Shown piece after piece: positions 1 to 7,801 of a stretch of 64,000 bases of DNA; within the stretch, counting starts at the first letter, position 1, and each line of letters opens with the position of its first letter. Source of the DNA: Hymenobacter frigidus. GTDB lineage: Bacteria > Bacteroidota > Bacteroidia > Cytophagales > Hymenobacteraceae. A model generated the notes under the pieces. That model saw nothing but the letters and a program-made list of their open reading frames with translations. It was not told the origin of the DNA and did not search any database. The translations under genes were made by a program, and so were the position numbers. Where the stretch lies: the NCBI RefSeq assembly GCF_014640435.1, contig NZ_BMGY01000010.1, positions 52,833 through 116,832 of the forward strand, in the 5' to 3' direction.

Positions 1-1
1 A

Positions 2-802
2 CTCGATGGCATCCACGCTGGTGCGGTAGCTGCCCCAGGCCGTGCCGATGGAGTTGGTGTTAGGCATGTTCACGGCGATGATGCGGGTGGCGGTGGTGAC
101 GCGGCCGGCATCGCCGGTGCCTTCGGGCAGCACTACCAGTACTTTCCAGCAGTTGCTGGGCACCACAATGCGCCCGCTGCTAATGGTGGTGGCGTAGCCG
201 TTGGTGCCGGTGCCGCCGCTGCCGTAACTGCCGGCCACGATGTAGCACTCGTAGCCCTGGCCCACCAGCGTGCGGGCGTAGTTCTCGAGGCCAGCCCAGG
301 TTTGCTGGTTGTTCACCGGGGCTTGGGGCATCATGTTGGTCATGAGAAAAGTAGCCGAATTATCGGCTATCGAACCGGTACGGTCGGCACTGGGGCAGAC
401 GTGGCCCCGGTCGAAGCCCGAGCCGCTGTAGCTGGTGCTGCCCGCGCGGAACCAACCAGTAGGCAGCGTCGCGTCGGAAGCGAAATTGTCCTGGCGGGGC
501 GTGCTGCCCAGCCAGGCGCGGCTCAGGTGCCAGCTCGCCCAGTTGGCTTTGCCCTTGTCGCGGCTATACGACAGAGTGTACTGGGTTTTGGTCATCAGGT
601 AGTTGTTGGGCGAGTTCGTGGCGTCGGTCACGGCCCCGCTGGGGTTGCCCATGGCCAGGTTGCCGTCGCGGGTGGCGACGTCGCTGCTCACGGTGGCGGC
701 AGTTGGGGTAGCGGGAGCAATTCCTTGCTCCTCACGCGAACAGGATACCGCCAGGGCAACCAGCAGCACCAAGCTGCTAATACGAGTAAAAACGAGTTTC
801 AT
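2..802 (-). CDS. DNA/RNA non-specific endonuclease, lipoprotein (3' end outside window)
   Basis: Reading the minus strand from the ATG at 802 gives 267 residues open to the window edge, so the C-terminus is missing. The N-terminus is a lipoprotein signal: a hydrophobic stretch ending in LAVSC, so the Cys near residue 21 should be lipidated. The central motif DRGHVCPSADR matches the catalytic DRGH signature of the NucA/EndoG (beta-beta-alpha metal) nucleases, followed by TNMMPQAPVNNQ, the usual second motif carrying the metal-binding Asn. The likely role is Mg-dependent hydrolysis of extracellular DNA and RNA for nutrient recovery. A near-consensus -7 box (TAATGTTG) lies upstream on the minus strand at 876-883. 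Confidence 0.9.
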   Translation of the reverse strand, partial: MKLVFTRISSLVLLVALAVSCSREEQGIAPATPTAATVSSDVATRDGNLAMGNPSGAVTDATNSPNNYLMTKTQYTLSYSRDKGKANWASWHLSRAWLGSTPRQDNFASDATLPTGWFRAGSTSYSGSGFDRGHVCPSADRTGSIADNSATFLMTNMMPQAPVNNQQTWAGLENYARTLVGQGYECYIVAGSYGSGGTGTNGYATTISSGRIVVPSNCWKVLVVLPEGTGDAGRVTTATRIIAVNMPNTNSIGTAWGSYRTSVDAIE

Positions 803-1221
803 GAAAAAAGCAAGAATGTGAACGTAGTGAATGGTCCCGCAAAATTCCGCTGATGAGATTACCTCAGCGCTAGTGCAACATTACGCAATTGTTAAGAACG
901 GTTTATGGAACGGTGTACCGGCCGCAGGCATGGAGGCATCCGAAACACCGGGCGATTCACGCAAATAAAGAGGCGGCGGCTGGCACTTGGTTGGGTTACC
1001 CGATTGGACCGCGCACGGCAGCAGCTCCGGCCTGGAATTTTAAATTGCCGGGCGCAACGAAATACCACCTGAATAATATATAGCCGTCTGTTGCCACTGT
1101 CAGCAGCTACTTTCCTTGCGCCGCCATTTTTTAAGCCGCTGACAGATTGATTGCGGGGCCGTACTTGGGCCGTTAGCCCGCTATCTTAGGTCCTTTTGCA
1201 GCTTTCCCCTTCCCATCGGCC
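803..1221. other. Intergenic region between divergent nuclease and heme oxygenase genes
   Basis: About 420 bases with no convincing gene. It should hold the promoters of the nuclease (minus) and of the phytochrome operon (plus). On the minus strand TAATGTTG (876-883) resembles the TAnnTTTG -7 box. On the plus strand I see only a poor match near 1112-1120 (TACTTTCCTTG). The short open frames here have no recognisable product. Confidence 0.5.
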
Positions 1222-1803
1222 TTGCTTACGACTTCTCAAACGCCGACCCTGTTGTTGCGGCTGCGCAGCGAAACCCGCCCCCAACACGAGGCCTTGGAGC
1301 AGAACGATTTCAACCAAGCCCTGACGGCGGGCACCCTGACCGCGCTGGGCACGGCGCGTTTTCTGGCCAAGATGTACGGCTTCCTGCGGCCCTACGAAAC
1401 GGCACTGCAGGAGCACGCGGCGGATTTTTCGGCGGCTTGGGAAGTACCCGAACGCCTGCGCGCTCACCTGATTCTGACGGATTTGGAGCGGCCGGAATCC
1501 GCCCCCGACCTGCCCTGGTGCCCGGCCATGCCGCCGCTGCGCACGCGGCCCCAGCTACTGGGCGCGATGTACGTGGTGGAGGGCTCGACGCTGGGCGGGC
1601 AGGTCATCACCCGGCAGCTGGCGCAGGCGGGTATTTTGCTGCGCGCCTATTTTACGGGCTACGGCGCGCTGACCGGGCCGCGGTGGAAGGCCTTCTGCCA
1701 ATTGCTGACGGAAGCGGCCCCCGCGGGCCCCGACCAGGACGAAATTGTGGCCTCGGCCCGCCTTACTTTTCAACGACTTGACCAGTGGATAACTCAACCG
1801 TGA
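1222..1803 (+). CDS. bphO: Biliverdin-producing heme oxygenase
   Basis: A 193-residue protein of the bacterial heme oxygenase family, which opens heme to biliverdin, CO and iron. The proximal heme ligand is probably H22 in ETRPQHEALE, and the Gly-rich distal helix is visible as YVVEGSTLGGQVI (about residues 115-127). The start is a TTG at 1222, since no ATG or GTG gives a full N-terminus. The frame overlaps the next gene by 19 bases, so the two are translationally coupled. The pairing with a bacteriophytochrome is the classic BphO-BphP arrangement, in which this enzyme supplies the chromophore. The sequence is shorter than many heme oxygenases but typical of this subgroup. Confidence 0.9.
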   Translation: MLTTSQTPTLLLRLRSETRPQHEALEQNDFNQALTAGTLTALGTARFLAKMYGFLRPYETALQEHAADFSAAWEVPERLRAHLILTDLERPESAPDLPWCPAMPPLRTRPQLLGAMYVVEGSTLGGQVITRQLAQAGILLRAYFTGYGALTGPRWKAFCQLLTEAAPAGPDQDEIVASARLTFQRLDQWITQP

Positions 1804-4103
1804 GCCCGACCGACGTGGCGATGCTCCGCGTGCCCATCACCCTCACCAACTGCGACCGGGAGCCGATTCACATCCCAGGGGCCATTCAGCCCTACGGCTT
1901 TTTGCTGTGCCTGGACCCGACCACCCGGCGCATTGTGCAAGCCAGCGCCAACACCGGCACCCTGATTGGCCTGGCGGCCGAGAGCCTGCTGTACGGCGGG
2001 CTCGACCAGCTGCTGGGGCCTGAGCGGCTGGCCGAAATCGAGGGCTTGCTGGAAGGGCTCACCCACGCTCCCAAGCTACTGGGGGCGCGGCTGGACGCCG
2101 TGGCGGGGCAGCCGTTCTACAAGGTTATTCTGCACCGCTACGACGAGCTGCTATGGCTGGAGTTTGAGCCGGTGACCGAAACCAACGCCGCACCCCTCGA
2201 CCTGTCCTTCCTGAACGGGGCCCTAGGCCAAATGCTGGCCGCCAGCAAGGTGCAGGAGTTTTGCCAACACGCCGTGGAGCAGGTGCGCGCCATCACGGGC
2301 TTCGACCGGGTGGCCATTTACCGGTTTGCGGCCGACGAGAGCGGCGAAATCATTGCCGAGGCCATCCGCGAAGACCTGTCGCCCTGGCTGGGGCTGCATT
2401 ACCCGGCCTCGGACCTGCCGCAGCAGGCGCGGGCCATGTACCTCAAAAACTGGCTGCGCTTCATTCCCAGCGCGACCTACACGCCCGTGCCGCTGGTGCC
2501 GGTGAATAACCCGGTGACCAACCGCCCGCCCGACATGACCCACGCGGCGCTGCGCAGCGTGTCGCCGCTGCACCTGGAGTACCTGCGTAACATGGGCTCG
2601 GCGGCCACCATGACCATTTCCCTGATTAACCAGGGCCGGCTGTGGGGCATGATTACCTGCCACCACCTCACGCCCCGGCTGGTGAGCTACGAGCTGCGGG
2701 AGCTGTGCCAGTTCATCGGCAAGACGTTTTCGGCGCTGCTGCCCAGCAAGGAGCAGCACGACGAGGACGAGTACCTGCTGCGCATTCGGGCGCAGCAGGC
2801 CCGGCTGTTCGAGCACGCCTCGGCCCACAACAATTTTGTGGACGGCCTGCACCAGGAGGCAACCACGGTAATGGACGTGTTCGAGTGCGGCGGGGCGGCC
2901 ATTTACTTCGACGACGACCTGGTGACGGTGGGCGCAACGCCCACGCCGGCCCAGATTCGGGAGTTGATAGCGTGGCTGCAGACCAACGCCAAAACGGACG
3001 TCTTCTGCACCAATTCCTACCCCGCCCTCAACCCGGCGGGGGTGGCGCTGCGGGCCACGGCCAGCGGCTTCATCGCCGCCGCCCTCACCGACGCGCCCCG
3101 CAACTACCTGCTCTGGTTCCGGCCCGAGTTGGTGCGCACCGTGACCTGGGCCGGCCAGCAGGAAAAGGCCAAAGTGCTGACCGACGGGCAGATGTTTCTC
3201 TCGCCCCGGCAGTCGTTTGAGGCCTGGAAGGAGCTGGTGGAAAACACCGCCGCGCCGTGGAAGCCCGTGGAAATAGCCGCGGCCCGCGAAATCCGCCTGC
3301 ACATTTCCGACCTGCGCTTCAAGGTGTTCAACGAGCTGCAGGCCCGCGCCCAAAGCCTGGCCCGCCTCAATAGCGAGCTGGAGCGCAGCAACGACGAGCT
3401 GGACTCGTTCGCTTACGTGGCCTCGCACGACTTGAAAGAGCCCCTGCGCGGCATCCACAACTACTCGCTGTTTTTGCTGGAGGACTACGCCGACCGCCTC
3501 GACGCCGAGGGCGTGCACAAGCTCGAAACGCTGGTGCGCCTGAGCCAGCGCATGGAAGGCCTGATTGAGTCGCTGCTGCAGCTCTCGCGCGTGGGCCGCA
3601 CCGACCTGGTGGTGGCCGACGTGAACCTGAACCAAGTGCTGGCCGAGGTGGCCGAGCTATTGCAGCCGCGCTTCGAGCAGACCAACACCGTGCTCACGGT
3701 GGTGGGGCCGCTGCCCACGGTGCGCGCCGACGGGGTGCGGCTGCAGGAGGTGTTCCACAACCTGATTGTCAACGGCATGAAGTACAACGACAAGCCCGCC
3801 AAGACCGTAATGGTGGGGCTGGCCCCGCCCGAGGCAACGGCCGGCACCGCGGAGGCCGTGCCCGGCGGCGAGTTCTATACCTTTTACGTACGCGACAACG
3901 GCATCGGCATCGAAGCCCGGCACCAGGTCAACATCTTTAAGCTCTTCAAGCGCCTCCACGCCCAGGACAAGTACGACGGCGGCACCGGCGCGGGCCTGGC
4001 CATCGCCAAAAAAATGGTGGAGAAGCACGGCGGCAGCTTGTGGGTCGAGTCGGTGCCTGGGCAGGGCGCCACGTTTTATTTCACGCTTCCCAAGTCGTTG
4101 TAA
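1785..4103 (+). CDS. bphP: Bacteriophytochrome sensor histidine kinase (PAS-GAF-PHY-HisKA-HATPase)
   Basis: A 772-residue red/far-red photoreceptor kinase. The N-terminal PAS carries C23 in TNCDREPIHIPGAIQPYG, the biliverdin attachment site. The GAF domain (about 135-310) has PASDLPQQAR, LRSVSPLHLEYLRN and MITCHH, so the conserved Asp and both His of the chromophore pocket are present. The PHY tongue motif PRQSFEAWKE lies near 480. The kinase core has H548 in ASHDLKEPLRGI, then N and G boxes (DNGIGI, GGTGAGLAIAKK). Start GTG 1785 overlaps bphO. An ATG at 1821 is a possible alternative but would leave only about ten residues before the Cys. It should be cytosolic, signalling to the regulator immediately downstream. 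Confidence 0.95.
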   Translation: MDNSTVSPTDVAMLRVPITLTNCDREPIHIPGAIQPYGFLLCLDPTTRRIVQASANTGTLIGLAAESLLYGGLDQLLGPERLAEIEGLLEGLTHAPKLLGARLDAVAGQPFYKVILHRYDELLWLEFEPVTETNAAPLDLSFLNGALGQMLAASKVQEFCQHAVEQVRAITGFDRVAIYRFAADESGEIIAEAIREDLSPWLGLHYPASDLPQQARAMYLKNWLRFIPSATYTPVPLVPVNNPVTNRPPDMTHAALRSVSPLHLEYLRNMGSAATMTISLINQGRLWGMITCHHLTPRLVSYELRELCQFIGKTFSALLPSKEQHDEDEYLLRIRAQQARLFEHASAHNNFVDGLHQEATTVMDVFECGGAAIYFDDDLVTVGATPTPAQIRELIAWLQTNAKTDVFCTNSYPALNPAGVALRATASGFIAAALTDAPRNYLLWFRPELVRTVTWAGQQEKAKVLTDGQMFLSPRQSFEAWKELVENTAAPWKPVEIAAAREIRLHISDLRFKVFNELQARAQSLARLNSELERSNDELDSFAYVASHDLKEPLRGIHNYSLFLLEDYADRLDAEGVHKLETLVRLSQRMEGLIESLLQLSRVGRTDLVVADVNLNQVLAEVAELLQPRFEQTNTVLTVVGPLPTVRADGVRLQEVFHNLIVNGMKYNDKPAKTVMVGLAPPEATAGTAEAVPGGEFYTFYVRDNGIGIEARHQVNIFKLFKRLHAQDKYDGGTGAGLAIAKKMVEKHGGSLWVESVPGQGATFYFTLPKSL

Positions 4104-4550
4104 TTGATTAACTACCCCCTCCGGCCCCTCCTCGTGGTGGAAGACAGCGCCGAAGACTTCACGGCCCTGAGCCGCGTATTTCGCAAGCTCGCGCTGCAAA
4201 ACCCCGTGGTGCGCTGCGAAGACGGCGACCAAGCCCTGGCGTACCTGCAAGGGCACGGCCAGGCGGCGGGCTGGCCCGCGACGCTGCCGGCCCTGGTGCT
4301 GCTCGACCTGAACCTGCCGGGCATCGACGGACGCACGGTGCTCGAAACCCTCAAGAAGGACCCCCGGCTGCAGGCCCTGCCGGTCGTCGTGCTCAGTACC
4401 TCCTCCAGCACCCGCGACGTGGAGCGCTGCTACCAGCTGGGCGCCAACGGCTACCTCACCAAGCCCATTCAGTACGCCGCGCTGGAAGACAAGCTGCGGC
4501 TGGCCCTGCAGTACTGGCTGGAAGCCTCGGAACTACCCCAAATTACTTAA
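4104..4550 (+). CDS. Single-domain response regulator (Rcp1-type)
   Basis: 148 residues forming one receiver domain with no output domain. The acidic pair is in VVEDSAED, the phosphoacceptor is D68 in LVLLDLNLPGIDG, and the switch residues are LSTSSS and K120 in GYLTKP. It begins at a TTG directly after the stop of the phytochrome gene (TAATTG), which implies translational coupling. Rcp1-type regulators of this size and sequence are the usual partners of phytochrome kinases. With no DNA-binding domain, it must act by protein contact, perhaps passing the phosphate on or binding the receiver-kinase encoded next. Confidence 0.9.
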   Translation: MINYPLRPLLVVEDSAEDFTALSRVFRKLALQNPVVRCEDGDQALAYLQGHGQAAGWPATLPALVLLDLNLPGIDGRTVLETLKKDPRLQALPVVVLSTSSSTRDVERCYQLGANGYLTKPIQYAALEDKLRLALQYWLEASELPQIT

Positions 4551-4560
4551 GCCCGCACCA

Positions 4561-5766
4561 GTGAAAAGAATATTGCTGGTCGACGACAACGAGCAGGACC
4601 GGACCCTGTACCGGCGCTACCTGAGCAAATCCGAAGGGCACGAACGGCTGGAAATTAGCGAGGCCGCCACGGGCGCCGAGGCCCGGGCCGCATTCGCGGC
4701 CCACCGGCCCGACTGCGTGCTGCTGGATTACAACCTGCCCGACACCGACGGCCTGGACCTGCTGGCCGAGCTGATGGCCCTGGCCCCCCCCGAAACCCTG
4801 TGCGTGGTGATGATAACCGGCGGCGGCAGCGAAGGCCTGGCCATGCGCGCCCTCCGGACCGGCGCCCTCGATTACCTGGTGAAGCAGCAGTTCGACCAGA
4901 GCATGCTCGTGAAAACGGTGTTCCACGCCATCGAAAAAAATGAGTGGCGGCAGTACGTGGCCTCCTACCACAACGAGCTGCGCGCCGTGAACCAGCAGCT
5001 GCGCGACTCGCTGGAGGAGCTGCGGAATACGCGAGAGGAGGTCACCCAGAAAAACGCGCAGCTCACGGCCGCCAACGCCCAGCTCACGGCCGCCAACCTC
5101 GACCTCGACAATTTCGTGTACGCCGCCAGCCACGACCTCAAGCAGCCGGTTAATAACCTGACCGGACTGTTTGACGAGCTGCGGCGCACGGCCACCTTTC
5201 ACGACCCCGAGGAGGCCGTGGTAATGCAACTGGTGCAGACCTCGCTGCACGACCTGAGCACCACCATTTCCGACCTGGCGGCCATCGTGCAGGAAGAGCG
5301 CCCCTGCGGCCATCAGTCCACCGAAATCGTGCGGCTGGCCGACCTGGTGGCGGAAGTGAATCAGACGCTCAGCCGCGAAGTGCAGGAAACGCAAGCCTCC
5401 ATCAGCACGGCTTTTGAAACCTTACCCGAGTTGGAGTACGTGCGCGTCAACCTGCGCTCCATCCTGCTGAACCTGCTGGCCAACGCCCTGAAGTACCGCC
5501 ACCCCGCCCGCCCCCCGCGGGTACACCTGCGCGCTTTCCGCGAAGCCGGCCACCCCGTGCTCGAAGTACAGGACAACGGCCTGGGCATCGACTTGGAGCG
5601 TCACGGCTTGGAGCTGTTCCAGCTGTTCCGGCGCTTCCATCCCGAAGCGGCAGCCGGCACCGGCGTGGGCCTTTTTCTCGTCAACCGGCTGGTGCTCGCC
5701 CACGGCGGCCGTATCGAGGTAACCAGCGAGGCGGGCCACGGCACCACGTTCCGGCTGCATCTGTAG
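4561..5766 (+). CDS. Receiver-histidine kinase hybrid
   Basis: 401 residues starting at GTG 4561, ten bases after the previous stop. An N-terminal receiver (VDDNEQD; D56 in VLLDYNLP; VKQQ in place of the common KPF end) is followed by a coiled coil with repeated LTAANAQ units (about 140-185). A kinase domain follows with H191 in YAASHDLKQPVNNL, the N box NLLANALKYR and G boxes DNGLGID and GTGVGLFLVNRL. This REC-HK order is common downstream of Bacteroidota phytochromes. It has no membrane segment. It is the last gene of the red-light operon, and the remnant of a foreign transposase gene begins at its stop codon. Confidence 0.88.
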   Translation: MKRILLVDDNEQDRTLYRRYLSKSEGHERLEISEAATGAEARAAFAAHRPDCVLLDYNLPDTDGLDLLAELMALAPPETLCVVMITGGGSEGLAMRALRTGALDYLVKQQFDQSMLVKTVFHAIEKNEWRQYVASYHNELRAVNQQLRDSLEELRNTREEVTQKNAQLTAANAQLTAANLDLDNFVYAASHDLKQPVNNLTGLFDELRRTATFHDPEEAVVMQLVQTSLHDLSTTISDLAAIVQEERPCGHQSTEIVRLADLVAEVNQTLSREVQETQASISTAFETLPELEYVRVNLRSILLNLLANALKYRHPARPPRVHLRAFREAGHPVLEVQDNGLGIDLERHGLELFQLFRRFHPEAAAGTGVGLFLVNRLVLAHGGRIEVTSEAGHGTTFRLHL

Positions 5767-5867
5767 GAGGATAAATCTTCGACTTGCACCGCTTCGACAA
5801 AGGCCGCCCGCAACGCCCGCCCGCGCTGGGTGCCGCGCTCGGCCGCGTGGACGCTTTTTTCCGCTGC
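5767..5867 (-). pseudogene. Internal fragment of a decayed IS630-family transposase (distal part)
   Basis: Reading the minus strand from 5867 gives AAEKSVHAAERG followed by LRAAFVEAVQVEDLSSY, which resembles the start of the catalytic half of IS630-type transposases. The fragment stops at the end of the receiver-kinase gene. It appears to continue the proximal fragment at 7079-7428, and the intact IS630 element at 5870-7076 separates them. A frame change between the two pieces shows that the gene was already decayed. Confidence 0.7.
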
Positions 5868-5869
5868 TA

Positions 5870-5890
5870 GTGGTTTGACAACTTAATTTA
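5870..5890 (+). repeat. Left terminal inverted repeat of the IS630 element
   Basis: The 21 bases begin GTGGTTTGACA and match the inverted right end (7056-7076) at about 17-18 positions; the clear differences are at positions 6, 12 and 13. The repeat abuts a TA dinucleotide at 5868-5869. Confidence 0.9.
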
Positions 5891-5931
5891 GGGGGCGATA
5901 GTTCTGCTAAGACACGTTTCATTTCTCGCTC

Positions 5932-7079
5932 ATGGCCCGCCCCACACAACCCGTTCATCTGCCGCTTGCGGACCAATCTGCCCTGCGGGCCATTGTCAAA
6001 AAGGGTACCCACAAGAGCCGCACCATCACGCGGGCCAACGCCCTGTTGCGGATGGGTGCCGGCGGCAGCGCGTCGGCTGTCCAAGTCCAGGCAGGCATTT
6101 CCTCCACCCAGTACCACCGCCTCAAGCGCCGTTACCTGGACGGTGGCCTGGCCAATGCGTTGGAAGAGCGCCCGCGCAGCGGGCAACCGCCAAAGGTGAC
6201 GGCGGCCGTGGAGGCCCGTATAACGAGCCTGGCGTGCAGTGAGTGGCCCGCTGGTGCCTCCCGCTGGACGTTGTCTTTGCTCAACGAAAACATGGTTTCG
6301 CTGGGCTACATCGACACGATTTCGAACGAGGCGATTCGACAAGTGTTAAAAAAAGCAAACTCAAACCTTGGTTAAGCGAAATGTGGTGCATCGGCACCAT
6401 CACGGGCGACTACCTGGCCAACATGGAAGATGTGTTGGACGTGTACAGCCAGCCCGCCGAGGCGGGCGTGGTGCGCCTCTGCTTTGATGAACGGCCCTGC
6501 CAACTCCTGGACCACGTGCTGACCCCGATTCCACCCAAGCCCAACGCCACGCGCAAAGAACACCAGGAATACGTGCGCAAAGGCGTGTGTAACGTGCTGC
6601 TGGCCTACAACCTGGACACGGGCCAGCGCCATCTGCAAGTGACGACGACCAAAACCAAAGCCGACTACGCCCATTTTATGGACTGGCTCGTGCAAACCCA
6701 CTACCCGGAAACGCCGAAAATTAAGCTCGTGCAAGACAACTACAGCACCCACAGCTACGGCGCCTTCTATGAAAACCTGCCCGTCGAAACGGCCCGCAAG
6801 CTGCGGCACACACTCGAATTCCACTACACCCCCAAACACGGCTCCTGGCTCAATATGGCCGAAATTGAGTTCGCCGCGCTTTCCCGCCAGTGCCTGGACC
6901 AACGCATCGGCACGCAGGAACGACTCGAAGCGGAGGCCGTGGCCTGGGAAGCCAAACGAAACGCAGCGGCCGTCAAGGTCAACTGGTCATTCACCACCGA
7001 AAAGGCCCGTGATAAATTGAAAAACAGGTACGCCGAACTAACCAAAGTAACTGACGAAATTAAACTGTCAGACCACTAG
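5932..7079 (+). CDS. IS630-family transposase made by -1 ribosomal frameshifting
   Basis: The first frame (5932-6375) gives the helix-turn-helix half, with ITRANALLRMGAGGSASAV and the ERPRSGQPPKVT linker. The second frame (open to 7079) gives the catalytic half. They join at the run A AAA AAA G at 6348-6355, a classic slippery heptamer: the product reads VLKK, then SKLKPWLSEMWCI, as in intact relatives. DDE residues are in LCFDERP, LVQDNYSTH and SWLNMAEIEF. The stop codon TAG (7077-7079) lies outside the element, using the duplicated TA and one host base. The alternative is a simple one-base mutation, but the exact heptamer and the otherwise clean second frame favour programmed slippage. Confidence 0.88.
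7056..7076 (-). repeat. Right terminal inverted repeat of the IS630 element
   Basis: Read inward on the minus strand it begins GTGGTCTGACA, the partner of the left repeat. TA at 7077-7078 follows it. Confidence 0.9.
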
Positions 7080-7428
7080 TTCAGCGCCGCCACGGCCCGT
7101 CCCTGCGTGGCCCGGCTTACGGCCAGTCTGCCCAGCGCGGCCAGCCACACGCGTAGCTCGCCCGGGGTGGCATCGGGCCGCTAGCGCAGGCGGCCAACTC
7201 GGCGCGGGTGGGCACATCCAGGCAAGGAGCCGGGTTCACTGCCCGCCGGCAGTGCCCGCCCGCTAACCGCTGGTAAGTTGGCAGTGCAGAAGCTTCCCAA
7301 CAAAGGACAGCGACACGCGGGAATTGGACCGCTACTTGACGCACGGTGCGCCCGGGCTGCCCACAGGCAGCGGCCACCCGCTCCCGCAAACCCGATGAAT
7401 AAGCCTTCACGCTAAAAGGTACCTGCAA
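7079..7428 (-). pseudogene. N-terminal part of a decayed IS630-family transposase
   Basis: The minus strand from 7428 starts VKAYSSGLRERVAAACGQ then GRTVRQVAVQF, the N-terminal helix-turn-helix of IS630-type transposases. The match then moves to another frame (RVSLSFVGKLLHCQLTSG), returns at NPAPCLDVPTRAEL, and moves again to RPDATPGELRVWLAAL and LAVSRAT. At least two or three frame changes show that it is a pseudogene. It differs clearly from the intact IS630 transposase nested between this piece and the fragment at 5767-5867. Confidence 0.75.
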
Positions 7429-7801
7429 AACCGTTAATTATCCTAAAAAATGCTTTAATTAGTATTGCGTTGTACAGAACCACACTATTCCGCAACCACG
7501 CCTACCGTTAGCAGTTCTCAACCTGGCAGTCAAATATATCTACTTTTAACAGTATTCAAAAACACTGTCCCATTCAGAGATTATATTCCTAAATCGAGAA
7601 TGCGACCCATATACACTCGCAATCTGACCTCGTATTAAATTCGCAGGCAGTTTGTTTGGGCATATTTTTTATCATCTGCCCCCGTTGTGTCGTATTTTTG
7701 CAATATAATTTTTCTAATACTAAGCAAAACTTATTCAAATACGTATTGACGAGTAGGCAAGCTCCCCTCACGGGTTCGCCTTCCGCCGCCACACTAATTT
7801 T
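7429..7801. other. AT-rich intergenic region upstream of the sigma54-type activator gene
   Basis: About 370 bases, visibly richer in A and T than the surroundings. No gene is supported: the 67-residue minus-strand frame at 7589-7792 looks like chance. TATTTTTG (7693-7700) fits the -7 consensus TAnnTTTG and would give a leader of roughly 95 bases before the ATG at 7802. Confidence 0.5.
7693..7700 (+). promoter_or_regulatory. Candidate -7 box for the activator gene
   Basis: TATTTTTG matches the Bacteroidota -7 consensus TAnnTTTG. No clear -33 TTTG sits 19-21 bases upstream, so this is tentative. Confidence 0.4.

Larger units (their letters stand above)
5870..7076 (+). mobile_element. IS630-family insertion sequence, apparently complete
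   Basis: 1207 bases bounded by near-perfect terminal inverted repeats (GTGGTTTGACAACTTAATTT at the left, GTGGTCTGACAGTTTAATTT read inward at the right) and flanked on each side by TA (5868-5869 and 7077-7078), the target duplication of the IS630/Tc1 group. It contains one transposase read in two frames. All three catalytic acidic residues can be found, so the copy may be active. It sits inside the remains of a different IS630-type transposase gene. Confidence 0.93.

Noticed and set aside
2223..3635. 470-residue minus-strand frame opposite the phytochrome gene
   Set aside because: It is Val/His/Arg-rich, has no recognisable domain and lies fully inside a gene with a clear family match; GC-rich codon use opens such shadow frames.
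5422..6342. 306-residue minus-strand frame across the end of the receiver-kinase gene and the IS630 left end
   Set aside because: It crosses an insertion boundary and overlaps two real genes; only its segment at 5767-5867 is meaningful, as a transposase remnant.
7589..7792. 67-residue minus-strand frame upstream of the sigma54-type activator
   Set aside because: It lies in AT-rich promoter DNA, has no family resemblance and would overlap the activator's promoter.
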